Source of the DNA: Pelargonium nanum
Taxonomy: Eukaryota > Streptophyta > Magnoliopsida > Geraniales > Geraniaceae
DNA length: 34,902 bases
NCBI GenBank assembly: GCA_036897485.1
Contig: JAYMTF010000499.1
Span: 1-34,902, forward strand
Direction: 5' to 3'
The position numbers and the translations under genes are program-made. Shown piece after piece: positions 1-9,976 of this stretch. The notes below the pieces were generated by a model. That model did not search any database. It saw nothing but the letters and a program-made list of their open reading frames with translations, and was not told where the DNA came from. Every line of letters begins with the position of its first letter. Position 1 is the stretch's first letter.

Positions 1-185
1 GGAAGATGGATGAAGGAAATGTCAAGCCTAACCAAATTACTTGTAATAGATTGATTGATGGGCTTTGCAAATTGAGAAAATTAGATGATGCTTCTGAGTT
101 TCTAAAAAAATTGAAAGAGGCAAGTTGCAGGCCTGGTGCGTTTACTTTCTATGCAGTTATAGATTGGCATCGTGAAAATGAGTAA
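1..185 (+). CDS. Pentatricopeptide repeat (PPR) protein, C-terminal end only
   Basis: The frame starting at base 3 is open for 60 codons and stops with TAA at 183-185. It reads as one full PPR motif plus part of the next: a VKPNQITCNRLIDGLCK stretch, then LDDASEFLKKLKEASCRPG, then a second helix beginning AFTFYAVIDW. The V-x-P-N/D-x-x-T-x-N-x-L-I-x-G-L-C pattern is typical of P-class PPR proteins, which are mostly organellar RNA-binding proteins. The chain ends within the next repeat and has no E or DYW extension. The rest of the gene lies left of the window, so target and compartment cannot be judged. The slightly irregular last repeat could also belong to a decaying copy. Confidence 0.8.
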   Translation, partial: KMDEGNVKPNQITCNRLIDGLCKLRKLDDASEFLKKLKEASCRPGAFTFYAVIDWHRENE

Positions 186-1499
186 AGGCAGTATTGTTAG
201 TAGGCTGCTGAGGAAGTGGTAAATGTTTGGAGTTTTAAGGTGCTAATTGCAAAGTGCAATCGGGACAGGATTGTGCTTCTTTTGCTGGGTGTTTGTGATC
301 ACAGAGATATTATTTTTCAGTCAAATGTGGTTGGCTTGTGCGTTGGTTGAAAAGGCTTTTGGAATGACTATTTTTGCCACGAGAATAGCTTGAGATTCTC
401 ATTCCATTTTTTGGGTATCTAAACGCTATCTCTGATCTATCATTGGTCGCTACCATATAAAAGAAAACTGGTTAATGATCTTTTGAGGTCATTGCAAGTT
501 TTGTTGGATCTTGATGCTCAGGCTGCTGGCGATGAAGACAAGCACGGAGGAATGTGAATGACACTACTCCCTCACTCTCATTGTAGTACGGGACAATGAG
601 GTTTTCCACAGTCAAGAAACAGAAATGTGACAGCATAACCAGGTTGAATCAGGCGGAGGATTTTGGTGTCCGAGGAGACCATTTTTGTTTGATAAAATGA
701 ATCAGTGACCTCCTGAGGGATTGTACCGTGTTTCCTTACCAACGAACTTGACGTCGCTCTGTGAATTCCATTTTGTTTCTGTAGTTACTCTGTGTTTCCG
801 AGGCACTCCATTTAGGTCAGGTCAATCACATGAAGCTTTACCTGAATCCTACAATACCATACTGTCAGTTCATGGAAAATTTAGTTCGGCCTATTATATA
901 TTGTTTCACAAACCTATCTTATGATCCAGTGATGGGTTAAATTCATGGAAAAAAATTTGTCTGAGAGATGGGTATGTCAGTTTTGTTAGTGGCCAGTGAT
1001 GGAATTGACTCTACCAAATATGAAGTATTGAAGCTTTTTTCTGTTCTCATACATGTTCATATAATTTTTTGTTAAGATAGCATTTGAATTATAGTTTTTA
1101 TTCAAATATGGGAATTGTATTTGTATTAGAGCTTGCAAGGGATCTGGTGCTTGCGGAATCTTGACCGATTTTTGAGTTTTACGTGTAAGACAATCGTCTT
1201 CAAATCTTGTGTTGTGATTTCGTATTAAGTGTACAATAAACGCTATTCGATTGTCAAGTTCCCCAAAGGTTGATTCGCTAGTTTAAAAGTGGGGCGGAGA
1301 GGTTTGACGAGAAACTGAGAGAGTTACCTCTTATTATGTAGTCCAAACTCCAAACTATTAGGACATTTTTCTTAAATGATAGGAGATCGAACCACATATC
1401 TCTTTCCACTCACGCAGCCCTGCGCTACCAACTCTGGACCGGCATCAGGCGGTGATGGTCCATGGCTGCGGCCACTCCGGCCAATTGCTTTAGTCTGTT
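186..1499. other. Spacer after the PPR gene, probably including its 3' UTR
   Basis: I see no convincing coding region. Short open frames, such as 721-924 which opens with TTG, have no family resemblance and ordinary AT-rich composition. An AATAAA lies at 1235-1240 and could end a long PPR 3' UTR. The part from about 1380 to 1500 is less AT-rich and leads into the LINE remnant that follows. Confidence 0.4.
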
Positions 1500-1820
1500 A
1501 TGTTCATGGCCTTCCCTGTTTCTAGTTCGTCAAGGGTACGGAAAGCTTGGGCGAGTCTTGGCCCCATTGTCCTCTGGTTCGTGTGGCTCACTAGGAATGC
1601 TTTGATTTTCGAGGATAAGTACCCGTCTACGGCTGATACGATTCAGCAGATAATGAGCTTCAGTTACTTTGTTTTGTCATGTCTTCTCGGGCCTTCTTCT
1701 ATCTCTTTTTCTTTCCGCTCTTGGGTTTGTAATCCTCGTCTAGCTTTACTATAGTTTTCTCGTTTTGTTCTCCATCTTGTACTTTTATTTGCCTTTACGG
1801 GCTCTATCAATAAAAATATC
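1500..1820 (+). mobile_element. Degenerate non-LTR retrotransposon (LINE) 3' tail
   Basis: The frame 1500-1754 translates to a stretch around PIVLWFVWLTRNALIFEDK. This matches the conserved tail of plant LINE reverse transcriptases, the zf-RVT region with its W-x-x-W-x-x-R-N-x-x-x-F-E pattern. No reverse-transcriptase core lies upstream, so the copy is strongly 5'-truncated, as LINE insertions usually are. After the stop comes a T-rich tail with GGGCTCTATCAATAAAA near 1799-1815, like a LINE 3' UTR with its polyadenylation signal. No target-site duplication was identified. It is not an active element. Confidence 0.65.
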
Positions 1821-2383
1821 GCTTCCCCAAGAAGTAATTATCCCAATAATATTGTTGATAATTCATGTATAACTAATCAATTAAAAGTTAAAAACATAAC
1901 AATTATGTTGGGACGGAAAAAGCATATTGTTATAACAAAAAATCTCATTACTTGTGTACCATTTTCTTCATGACCTGGAAAGATCCGGTCCGGTCTTGAA
2001 CCGATGCATAAAAATATTGTTACAACTCTAGAGTCCAGTCCAACAAAGGGCCCATTAAGGCCTCATACAGTTTCTTTCGGTTGATCTGATCAACTAACGA
2101 AACGCGTCGTTTTGTTGCTCATCCAAACAAGAACCAGCACGAAACCAGCCATCGTCTTCGCAGAGTCAAAACAGAGAATCTATCTACTCCAGATCGGCCG
2201 GTTCGTCTCCTCCGATTCCTCCAATTCCACGGTTCGTTTCATCTTCTTCGCAGCTTTACAGTTCCCATATTTTTCCAGATTCAGTAACGATTCAATCCGC
2301 CATAGCTTGGGTTTTAAGATCCAGTTCTATTTCCATTTCTGTAGATCTTTGAAGAATTTGGGGAAAAATTGAGGCAGAGAGAT
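1821..2383 (+). promoter_or_regulatory. Promoter and 5' UTR region of the VTI12-like gene
   Basis: No coding region was found. GGCCCA at 2049-2054 is the reverse complement of TGGGCC, the site II/TCP-type element common in housekeeping plant promoters. From about 2130 the sequence becomes richer in C and CT tracts, as in a 5' UTR, up to the ATG at 2384. The transcription start is not visible. A 5' UTR intron is possible but not proven. Confidence 0.4.
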
Positions 2384-4329
2384 ATGAGTGAGGTTTTCGA
2401 AGGATACGAGCGTCAGTACTGCGAGCTCTCCGCCAATCTCTCCAGAAAATGCAACTCCGTTGCTCTTTTGGATTCAGGTACTCTATAAACCAAACCAAAT
2501 CAAACTAGAATCTGAAAATTTGGTGGTCTGGTTCTTCGTGATCATGTGGACTGTATTTGTTTATTTTGTGATTGCAGTGCAGAAGCAGCAAAAGGCTGTG
2601 GAGATCAAAGCTGGATTAGATGAAGCTGAGGCTTTGGTACTTCTCTAGCTAGGGCACCAGCTTTGATTGTATTGAATTTGATTTTTGTGTGTTTTATTGT
2701 GATGTGATGTGATGTGACTTTGGGTTGGATCTTTTTGATTTGGCAGATTCGAAAGATGGACCTTGAGGCTAGAAGTCTGCAGGCTGGTGCCAAGGCTTCG
2801 CTTCTCGCCAAGCTGAGAGAATACAAGTCTGATCTGACTAATTTGAAGAGGGAAGTGAAGAGAGCAATGTCTCCTAATGCTCATGAAGAGTTGTTGGAGT
2901 CTGGAAATGCTTATGCTAATTCGGTAAGTTTGGATTTGTTTCTCTATTTCCATTACAAATTGTGTTTTGCTCGCATAGTTTGGTAGTGTAGTTAAATAGT
3001 AGGTATGTGAATTTTAGGGTTCTGATAATTTAGTTATTAAGTGTGCTCTTATGACTGTCGTTTCTCATGTTTCTGGAATTGATGCTTCTCTTATAATAAT
3101 GTGTGTTTCGGTCACATAGTTTGGTTAACACTTAAATATTAGGATTGCTTACATGAGTATTGGGATAGATTTCTCTAACTCAGTATGTGGCATGAATCTT
3201 GTTTGCAAGTATCATTTTTGGGTCCTTTAAAACCACGGTGGAATTTGAATGGTTGATTCATTTTTAGTTTAAATGAACGGTAATGTTGCTGCATTTTGAC
3301 CTTTTAGTCATGAGTTCAAGTAAGATAAACAGGTTATATGAAAGCAAGAGTAAGGTTATGTGCATAAATGACCCTCTCTACTGACCCATGCACTGAGCTC
3401 CTCTTTTCTGCTCCCTTTGTCCCAAAAAGAGTGTTTACTTTCTCTAGAAAAATGTCCCAAAATAAGTGTCCACTTTCTTCTTTTAGTAAGTTAGTTATGC
3501 ATGAATTACCAACAATTTCCTTAAGATAAGTTAGTTAGGACACCTTGAGTTTGTGCAACAAGAGCTCATGGGGTATCAAAGAGAGCCCAATCCCAACTAA
3601 CATATCCTTACTTTTTTAGAAATTTATTTAATTCAAATTCATTGTAAGTTTCTAAATTTGAAGTTTTAACCATTAAATGAATAGAGTTTTAGCTACTAAA
3701 AGATTATGAACATAAAAAAGAAAAGAACTTGTCTATTATTGGAAGAATTTTATCACTACTCAAATGTAATTTTGTGATGTCTTCCCTCTAGAGTCTAGAA
3801 TGAGATGGGTTTGTGAGCTTTCCCACTCTTTCAGTAGTTTACTTGCAGTTTACTACATGGATAGTTATCGGTGTTATGTGTGGTATATTTATATTTAGCC
3901 TCTGATGTATGATGACACAGGCTGCATCGGAACAAAGAGAGAGGCTGGCTTTCTCAACAGAGAGATTGAATCAGTCAAGTGATAGGATTAAGGAGAGTAG
4001 AAGAACCATTCTGGAGACAGAAGAGCTTGGTGTCTCGATTCTTCAAGATCTACATCAGCAGCGTGAAACTCTACTTCATTCCCACACCAAGGTATGCCAT
4101 TTATTTCATGTTACTCGATCTTTTGGTTCTTTTTGGCTTCTTCCATATCTTAACTTGATGGGTTTTGTATGTTTTGCAGCTTCATGGGGTAGACGATGCC
4201 ATAGACAAGAGCAAGAAAGTCATAACCGCCATGTCGCGGAGGATAACCCGGAACAAGTGGATCGTTGGTTCAATAATTGCAGCTCTTGTTTTTGCAATAA
4301 TCTTAATCCTGTATGTTAAGCTTTCATAA
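2384..4329 (+). CDS. VTI12: Vesicle-transport v-SNARE of the VTI1 family, VTI12-like (5 exons)
   Basis: Exons: 2384-2477, 2578-2636, 2747-2923, 3921-4091 and 4180-4329. All borders are GT..AG, and the joined frame gives 216 residues; VTI12 is about 220. The chain opens MSEVFEGYERQYCELSANLS, as in plant VTI1 proteins. An N-terminal helical domain covers about 1-110. A Qb-SNARE motif follows (about 125-190); the glutamine in QQRETLL is probably the zero-layer residue. A C-terminal anchor (about 193-213, IVGSIIAALVFAIILIL) ends in YVKLS. SLQAGAK and HGVDDAIDKSKKVITAMSRR resemble VTI12 more than VTI11. The family works on trans-Golgi, endosome and vacuole membranes in fusion complexes with SYP-type syntaxins and in autophagy. 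Intron 3 is about 1 kb and carries repeat-like sequence. Assignment to VTI12 over a paralogue rests on memory of the family. Confidence 0.93.
3411..3477. repeat. Stowaway-like MITE end (partial) in VTI12 intron 3
   Basis: CTCCCTTTGTCCCAAAAAG at 3411-3429, followed by TGTTTACTTTC and then a second TGTCCCAAAATAAGTGTCCACTTTC (3453-3477), resembles the terminal sequence CTCCCTCCGTCCC... of Stowaway-type elements. No matching inverted end (GGGAC..GGAG) was found downstream in the intron, so this is at best a truncated or degraded copy. Confidence 0.4.
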
Positions 4330-4528
4330 TTTCTTGCAAAATCTTGTCATTGGCAAGATGGATCGTGCAATTGCTTTGCTCTGCTTTATGTGCATGTTGT
4401 ACATAGAGTTATTGTATTGTATACTTGGACACACTGTTGTTATATGGCCTTTACATATCCTCCCAATATATACTGTAAAAAACTAGTGAAAATGTGTTGC
4501 CTTGAAATTTGATTATGTGATACATAGG

Positions 4529-4588
4529 ATAAACACGACACGTTTATAAAGCTTATATTTGAACACAAACACGACACAACGTTTATTT
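4529..4588. repeat. ACACGACAC-type dispersed repeat in the VTI12/CUE spacer
   Basis: ATAAACACGACACGTTTAT (4529-4547) is nearly palindromic. A second part, AACACAAACACGACACA (4562-4578), recurs exactly in inverted orientation at 18601-18617 in a p24 intron. The repeat reaches the stop codon of the CUE-family gene, so it probably forms part of the 3' UTR of one or both convergent genes. Confidence 0.5.
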
Positions 4589-5120
4589 AGTAAACATCAG
4601 GATTAAATCTCGAGAGAAAGGTAGGGCTATGTTGGTGGTGTTCTTGAGCATGTTTCAAGTGCATCGACAGTGCATAGTTGTTGACCTCAAGAGACCTCAA
4701 CTTGTCCTCGTACTCTCTCACCAATGTCTCTATCTCCTTAATCCTTTGCTCGCCTTTCTTCAGCCTCCCACACTGTATCGCCACTGCTCGCCTCAAAATC
4801 GCGTTCTCTGCTCCCGTAACCATTTGTTTCTTGCTCTCCAAGTTATCTTTCGATTTCTCGAAAGTTTCCAAGATTCTCGCTGCTCGCTCCCTTGCGTCCT
4901 CCATGCTGGTGGCCGATCTCATCTCCTCCACCAGATAATCCGCCCATTGCAGCCGATCTGACCCACCATTAATCATTCGATTATCAGGATTTTTCATTGT
5001 TTGGTCCAACAAGCAGAGTTGATTCAAGTTGTTGATGATGGCTTCAACGTCGGCGGGCTCGCTTGAAAGCAGAGCAGCTGCTCTGGTCTCAGCCTCAACA
5101 AGTTGTTGCTGGATTTCCAT
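4587..5120 (-). CDS. CUE-domain family protein with shortened N-terminus (intronless)
   Basis: A single open frame of 177 residues. The C-terminal two thirds match the plant 'ubiquitin system component CUE protein' family as I remember it: WADYLVEEMRSATSMEDARERAARILE (about 58-84), a coiled-coil with ENAILRRAVAIQ (about 104-115), LRSLEVNNYALSMHLKHAQE (about 141-160) and the terminal RFNPDVY. Usual members begin with a Ser/Pro-rich region and a complete ubiquitin-binding CUE domain. Here only its last helix seems to remain (SEPADVEAIINNLNQLCLL, about 20-38). An in-frame TAG 18 bp upstream of the ATG argues against a longer N-terminus in this exon. A TATA-like run lies about 100 bp upstream. 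Ubiquitin binding is doubtful; coiled-coil dimerisation seems likelier. It may be a processed or truncated paralogue that is still expressed, or a dying copy. Confidence 0.75.
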   Translation of the reverse strand: MEIQQQLVEAETRAAALLSSEPADVEAIINNLNQLCLLDQTMKNPDNRMINGGSDRLQWADYLVEEMRSATSMEDARERAARILETFEKSKDNLESKKQMVTGAENAILRRAVAIQCGRLKKGEQRIKEIETLVREYEDKLRSLEVNNYALSMHLKHAQEHHQHSPTFLSRFNPDVY

Positions 5121-5221
5121 GTTTCGATTTGATTGCTAGCTAGTCTTGTGTTGTCTTTTAACTAGATTCACAGTGGATTGATTCAGTCACAGTTACTACT
5201 ACTAGGTAGCTAGTGTGTTGT

Positions 5222-5237
5222 GTATATATATTTATAG
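5222..5237 (-). promoter_or_regulatory. TATA-like element upstream of the CUE-family gene
   Basis: TGTATATATATTTATA on the plus strand reads TATAAATATATATACA on the minus strand. It lies about 100 bp before the ATG (5118-5120) of the minus-strand gene, a usual spacing for a plant TATA box with a short 5' UTR. It is AT-rich, so a chance match is possible. Confidence 0.45.
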
Positions 5238-6327
5238 GAGTAGCGAGTATACATATCCAAATCCTTTTTGGATTAGGTTAAGCAGTGTGATGGGCTTTCT
5301 ATTTTTGGTTCAAAAAGAGTGAAGTTAAATGTGTTTTCCTTGCGCGATAAGGAAACTGATTTTCTGTAATGCTTTGTCACTTATAGGCATAGTGAAATTG
5401 ATAGGTTTTCAGCTAAATAATGACCTATAGATCTTTTATTTATTTGTTTTAGACTATGTTTTGCTTAGAGCTCATAATTTAGATCCAAAATAAAAAAAAA
5501 AATCAAAATCAAAATTCAATTAAATCGGTGATGATAATGCTTTAGAAATTAGTGTCTTCAATTTGATGCTCACTGATTTGATCTAAGTTGATACAACTCT
5601 AGAACTATGTTGAACTGTTGAAGACGGTGATGAAAAGATCAGGCTCATGATTGGGAGCACGACAACAATGCCAGTGACGAAGCGACAGAGGAAGGTGGGG
5701 CCTTCATAGAGACGGTGGAAATGGTATCAAGGAGCGCCAACGAGGCGGTAGAGGTGTATGTAGACGGAGGAAGAGGTGTATGTAGCTGAAAGTGTGAGAA
5801 ATTTGGGGTTTTGTGAGAATTTAGGGCCGAAAATACCGTTTTAGCACTTGTGTTGTTGTTACGCACACGGTGAGGGAGAAAAAGGAAATGAGAATATGAA
5901 AAATATAAAGGGTAAAATAGTAAAGAAAAAAACAAGTTTAAAGTTTTTTACTTAATTTTAAAGGTGCCAGTTAATTTTGACGAAATCCGTCAAAAACTTA
6001 ACGGAATAGACATAAATGAAATAATTGAAATAGTACAGGATCGAGAGGGACGTATTCCAAAATCAAACTTAGTCTAGTGCCATTCGTGTTTACGGGGCTC
6101 CGAATTTGACCCGTCCATGTCACTTGAGTTGAGTCCGGACACGCAAACCGACTCTCCCTCGGAAAAAATCCGCAAAAATGAGATTCTCATTTTTTTTACA
6201 GATTCACAGATTCAGTCTCTCACGCATTTCTGGATTCGTCCCCTTCACACCCACCAACTGTTCGACCATATTCCTCTGAGGAAAAAAAATTCAACTCTTT
6301 AAGTGCCAAAAAGATCAGTGATTCTCC
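5238..6327. other. Intergenic region between divergent CUE-family and DUF3110-like genes
   Basis: No supported gene. The minus-strand frame 5645-5935 is Ser/Leu/Pro-rich, lacks recognisable domains and looks like chance. GAGGTGTATGTAG occurs twice near 5751 and 5773. A stretch at about 5975-6020 (TTTTGACGAAATCCGTCAAAAACTTAACGGA) resembles terminal parts of common plant repeats, but I cannot name a family. The last 200 bases up to the ATG at 6328 are promoter and 5' UTR. Confidence 0.35.
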
Positions 6328-9300
6328 ATGGATTCTCTTTCCTCCGTCTCTCCTTCCATCGTGCTTCCTCCGACCAACAGCCTCCGCCTCCGCCGCCGGC
6401 TGGTGGTCGCCGTTTCTTCTCGTGCCATCCATAACCGTAGCGTTCCTCGTCTCGCTTCCTTCTTCGGCTTGCCGTGTTCTCCGAAGCTTTCCAGAAGGAA
6501 AATCGTTTGTAAACTGAGCGGTGATGATGCCGCCGGAGCCGGTGAGGGAGATGATGGAAAAGAGGATTTGGAGAGAGCGCTGCACTTGGACGGTACCATT
6601 CCGGGGACTTCCGGCGAGTTCGTGAAGCAAGTGTCGTCGCGTGCTTATGATATGCGAAGAAACCTACAACAGACCTTCGATAGCAGCAGCTACGATGGTA
6701 TATGCTTCTGTTGCCTTTTCTTTTTTTCGATGATTAATTGTAGATTTGTCTTCATCTTCTTCTTCTATTTGATTGTTGATTTAACAAGTGGTGGTGCTTA
6801 TTTACTTGTTCCGGAAAGTTCTGTGCAACCCTTGAATTTTACAAGCTAATCAGACCTGATTTTATGCCAGTGTAAAGAGCCACTGATTTTTCAGCTCATG
6901 AAGTTTGATCGATGATCTTTGTTTTTTGTGTTCACGGTTTTTGATACAAAGAAGGAACTGACATACTTTACTTCAATAGTGCATCTCTGACTTTGTTTTC
7001 TGTGTTCATGATTTCTGCTACAAACAAGGAACTGACATACTTTACTTCAATTGTGCATCTCTGATTTTAGTTAGATTTCTGAGGTTTTTGGTTCAGAGTT
7101 TATCTTTGTGCATTCATTCCAAAGAGATATTTGTAGTTTAACCAGATTTATGTGCTGGAATTGTAATGGGGGTGATGTTACCATCTCTACCTGGGAAGCA
7201 CAATCACGTCAAAGATACAATGTGTCCTGGGGGCACCATGTTGGACACAGGACGCGAAAGGACATGTGTTGGCCACAGAGGACACGCAACAAGGAACCAA
7301 TTATAAATTTCAAAAAACAGCTAGTGGAACAGTTGGACATTGTGTGTGCTTATATATAACCAACCATTTAGGTGCATTAGCCAGTGATCCACTCTTTGGT
7401 TGAATGTTTGTTGTGTAATTACAAACTATAATATCATATGTACATAGTATATATTTTTAATAATCAATTTGATATGTCATGATGTATTGTGTCTTATGTA
7501 TTTTGGGATGCCAAATTTCATCCTGTTGTGCAAGTAGTACTAATGGTAAAAGAAAGAATGAAAATTCGGGTTATAGGTTCGTGCCTATACTAGGTAAGAA
7601 GCCAAGGAATCCTAGCTTGAGAGTGCCATGTAGCCCATCTGAATATGTACTTTCTTAGCTCTACATGATTGACAGTAGATGCCAAGTCTCGTGTCCGTGT
7701 ACCATGTCCAAATATGTGCCTCTTAGCTGAGCAAGATAGACATAAGATTTAGGGGTCTAAACTGTTTTTTTATAAATTTAAGTAGCATTTTGATTAGAAT
7801 TTTTGTTTAGGAATGGAAATGAATAATTCTCATTGTTTACTATGGATTATGATTTTTTGGTCATGAGAATTTCATTTCTATTCTTGATTCCCATTCTCAT
7901 TCAATGTAGCACATCAATTCTTGTGGTAGCTGAATGTGTTCTCTACTTCTCTCGAGATGAGATTGTTCTCATTCACCATTTGGATCCTGCGTGAACTTTA
8001 AGGCTTGCTTTTGCTTATCTTTATGTGTTTTGTTAAGTGTACAACAGCAGCTTTTAGATTCATGATTTGTGGAATTTGATAATTGAGAGCATAGCATTGT
8101 ATGCAAATTAGCATTTAGTGTACTAGTTTTTCGATGTTCTTATACAAGGCTTCACATGTTTGTTTCTCTTGTGGTTTAGTATTGGAGGCCAATCCATGGA
8201 GAGATTCTTCAAAGCCAGTATATGTTCTAACTCATAGGAAAAACCAACTATGCACAATGAAAACACGAAGAAACCGCAGGTATTATTTTGATTTTAGACT
8301 TTCAGAGTCGTGTCCTTTTTAGAAAACATGAGTTGTCTCTGCTTTAACTGGACTGTTGATTTTCTTGACAGTGAAGTTGAAAGAGAGCTTGGACTATTGT
8401 TTTCCAAAGGGGGGAAGTGGAGATCTGAAATCGGAAATAAACCTAAACAGTCAAGAGATGGAACAAAGTTCCAGATGCTAGTTGAGGATGTCAGAGAGGG
8501 AGTGCTCGTAAGTACTTGCCTGCATTAGCTTTTTGATGTTTAATGGCTATCTTTTCCAGAGTTGTTGTATATTTATTATCTTGGTTGAATGATGTGGCAA
8601 ATGCATTAAGGAATCGCAACACTAGAGGTGTGAGGCTCAAAATCAAAATGCCGGTCTTCAGTTGCTAATATTAACTTCGGACAATAGAAAAAAAATAAGT
8701 TGGGGTGGATCGCATATTAGTCACGTGTTTGGCATGTATTTAACCTCTACACAATATATACGACACATAGGTGTATATGCATGCAACATATATAATAGGG
8801 AGCATGGTGTAAGAAATCCAACTCAACATGCAATCATTACACTGAAAATAAGTGAGAATCATCCATGTGTATCACATATTGTAAGATGGAGTGGGGGAGG
8901 AGAATATGGACAGATAATCCCAAAGAGTTTTAATGAATGATTCACGACCACAACAAGTTGGCTTGATTCTAGTTATTATTGTACTTTTATTCATGTTTCA
9001 CTTCACCTGCTACTTGCGAGATGGCAAATATTAAAGATTATGTTATTATCACGACTATGCTATGTATCTGTAGTTTGTGTGGCCTTGTTGCAGTATTGGG
9101 GACTGACCATAAATTTTGTAGTCTGTTTTTTTTTCCCCTGAAAACTTGTCGTATGGGTTTATTAATTAAACATAGAAGGGCTCAAAAGAGTTCTTTTTGA
9201 CTGGGAACTTGGAACTGCCAGTCTGGTTATTTAGTTTTTTTTTTTTTTTAAATGTTTTATATTTCGCCAGCAATGTCGTTCTAATACTTCTAACTCATAA

Positions 9301-9976
9301 GAAGTTGAGAATAAGTGTTTTTTTGTTTTTTCCAGCTAAATATGATTGGTTTAGCTCTGGTGAGCCAAAACTAAATCCTCCTTTACAGGTATTTGAAGAT
9401 GAGACAGAAGCTGCAAAATATTGCGACTTACTGGAGGGAGGAGGTCAAGGCTGTGAAGGTGTAGCTGAAATTGAAGCCTCATCAGTAAGAAACTGAGAAA
9501 TTTTTTAACTTTTCATACCTAAATCTAAATGATACTTATGTAGCTTTTGGATAATTCCTTTTTAATGGGAATGTAAATGAGATTCCCATTCCAAAGTCAT
9601 TATCTTGACCAAAATACCATAATCACATTCCCATAAAAAAATAAAAAATAATAAAATCACATTCCCATTTCTGTAAAAAAATTTCTTGTTGGTCCATATT
9701 CGGGACACTCGGACAAGCAATACTTGAATTTGATCCAGAGGTTTAGACAATCGAACCAAATCGTATTCACACTCGTTAAATGGTACTATGGTAGAGCTAC
9801 TTAATGGTATATTTTATCTTAATTTGTTGCAGGTATTTGATCTTTGTCGTAAAATGAGGGCACTCGCAGTTCTCTTCCGCAGGGGCCGGACACCTCCTTT
9901 ACCTCAGAGTCTAGAGCTCAACCTGAGGGCACGCAAGCGATCCCTCGAAGACCAAGACCAGGAGGATGCAATATGA
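6328..9976 (+). CDS. Probable plastid-targeted protein with DUF3110-like region (5 exons)
   Basis: Exons: 6328-6697, 8180-8279, 8372-8507, 9389-9484 and 9833-9976. All are GT..AG with consistent phases, giving 281 residues. The first ~65 residues are rich in Ser, Arg, Pro and Leu with almost no acidic residues, typical of a chloroplast transit peptide. A conserved block follows: EFVKQVSSRAYDMRRNLQQ, then NPWRDSSKPVYVLTHRKNQLCTMKTRRN, LVEDVREGVLVFEDETEAAK, and a basic C-terminus (RRGRTPPLPQSLELNLRARK). VYVL...GVLVFEDETEAAKYCDLLEG resembles the small cyanobacterial/plastid DUF3110 fold (inference). I recognise it as a conserved plant family of unknown biochemical function and propose none. Intron 1 (6698-8179) carries a 74-bp tandem duplication and a MITE-like stretch. 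Confidence 0.82.
6917..7064. repeat. Tandem duplication, 2 x 74 bp, in intron 1 of the DUF3110-like gene
   Basis: Units 6917-6990 and 6991-7064 align end to end without gaps and differ at only a few positions. Both contain AAGGAACTGACATACTTTA and end in GTGCATCTCTGA. The similarity suggests a fairly recent local duplication. Confidence 0.85.
7783..7915. repeat. MITE-like remnant in intron 1 of the DUF3110-like gene
   Basis: The stretch begins GTAGCATTTTGATTAGAATTT and continues with GGAATGGAAATGAATAATTCTCATT, ending in TTGATTCCCATTCTCATTC. It is self-complementary (GGAATG.. against ..CATTC) and resembles the element at 31204-31342 in sequence order. A shorter relative lies at about 9563-9668. 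Boundaries are approximate. Confidence 0.4.
9563..9668. repeat. MITE-like self-complementary stretch in intron 4 of the DUF3110-like gene
   Basis: AATGGGAATGTAAATGAGATTCCCATTCC is followed by two copies of ATCACATTCCCAT (around 9621 and 9656). The GGGAATG/CATTCCC complementarity matches the foldback family also seen near 7783 and 31204. Ends and target duplications were not resolved. Confidence 0.35.

Noticed and set aside
1383..1440. tRNA- or SINE-like stretch: ATCGAACCAC.. followed by GCGCTACCAACTCTGG, resembling an inverted tRNA with box B and box A.
   Set aside because: The box B match is imperfect, no acceptor stem pairs, and no SINE tail is recognisable. It may be part of the adjacent LINE region or chance.
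5645..5935. Minus-strand open frame of 96 codons.
   Set aside because: Low-complexity Ser/Leu/Pro composition, no domain or family resemblance, no promoter or splice context; read as non-coding.
8636..8940. Possible extra exon or gene in intron 3 of the DUF3110-like gene.
   Set aside because: The 92-codon frame has no similarity to the family, and splicing exon 8372-8507 directly to 9389-9484 restores the conserved sequence GVLVFEDETEAAK without it.
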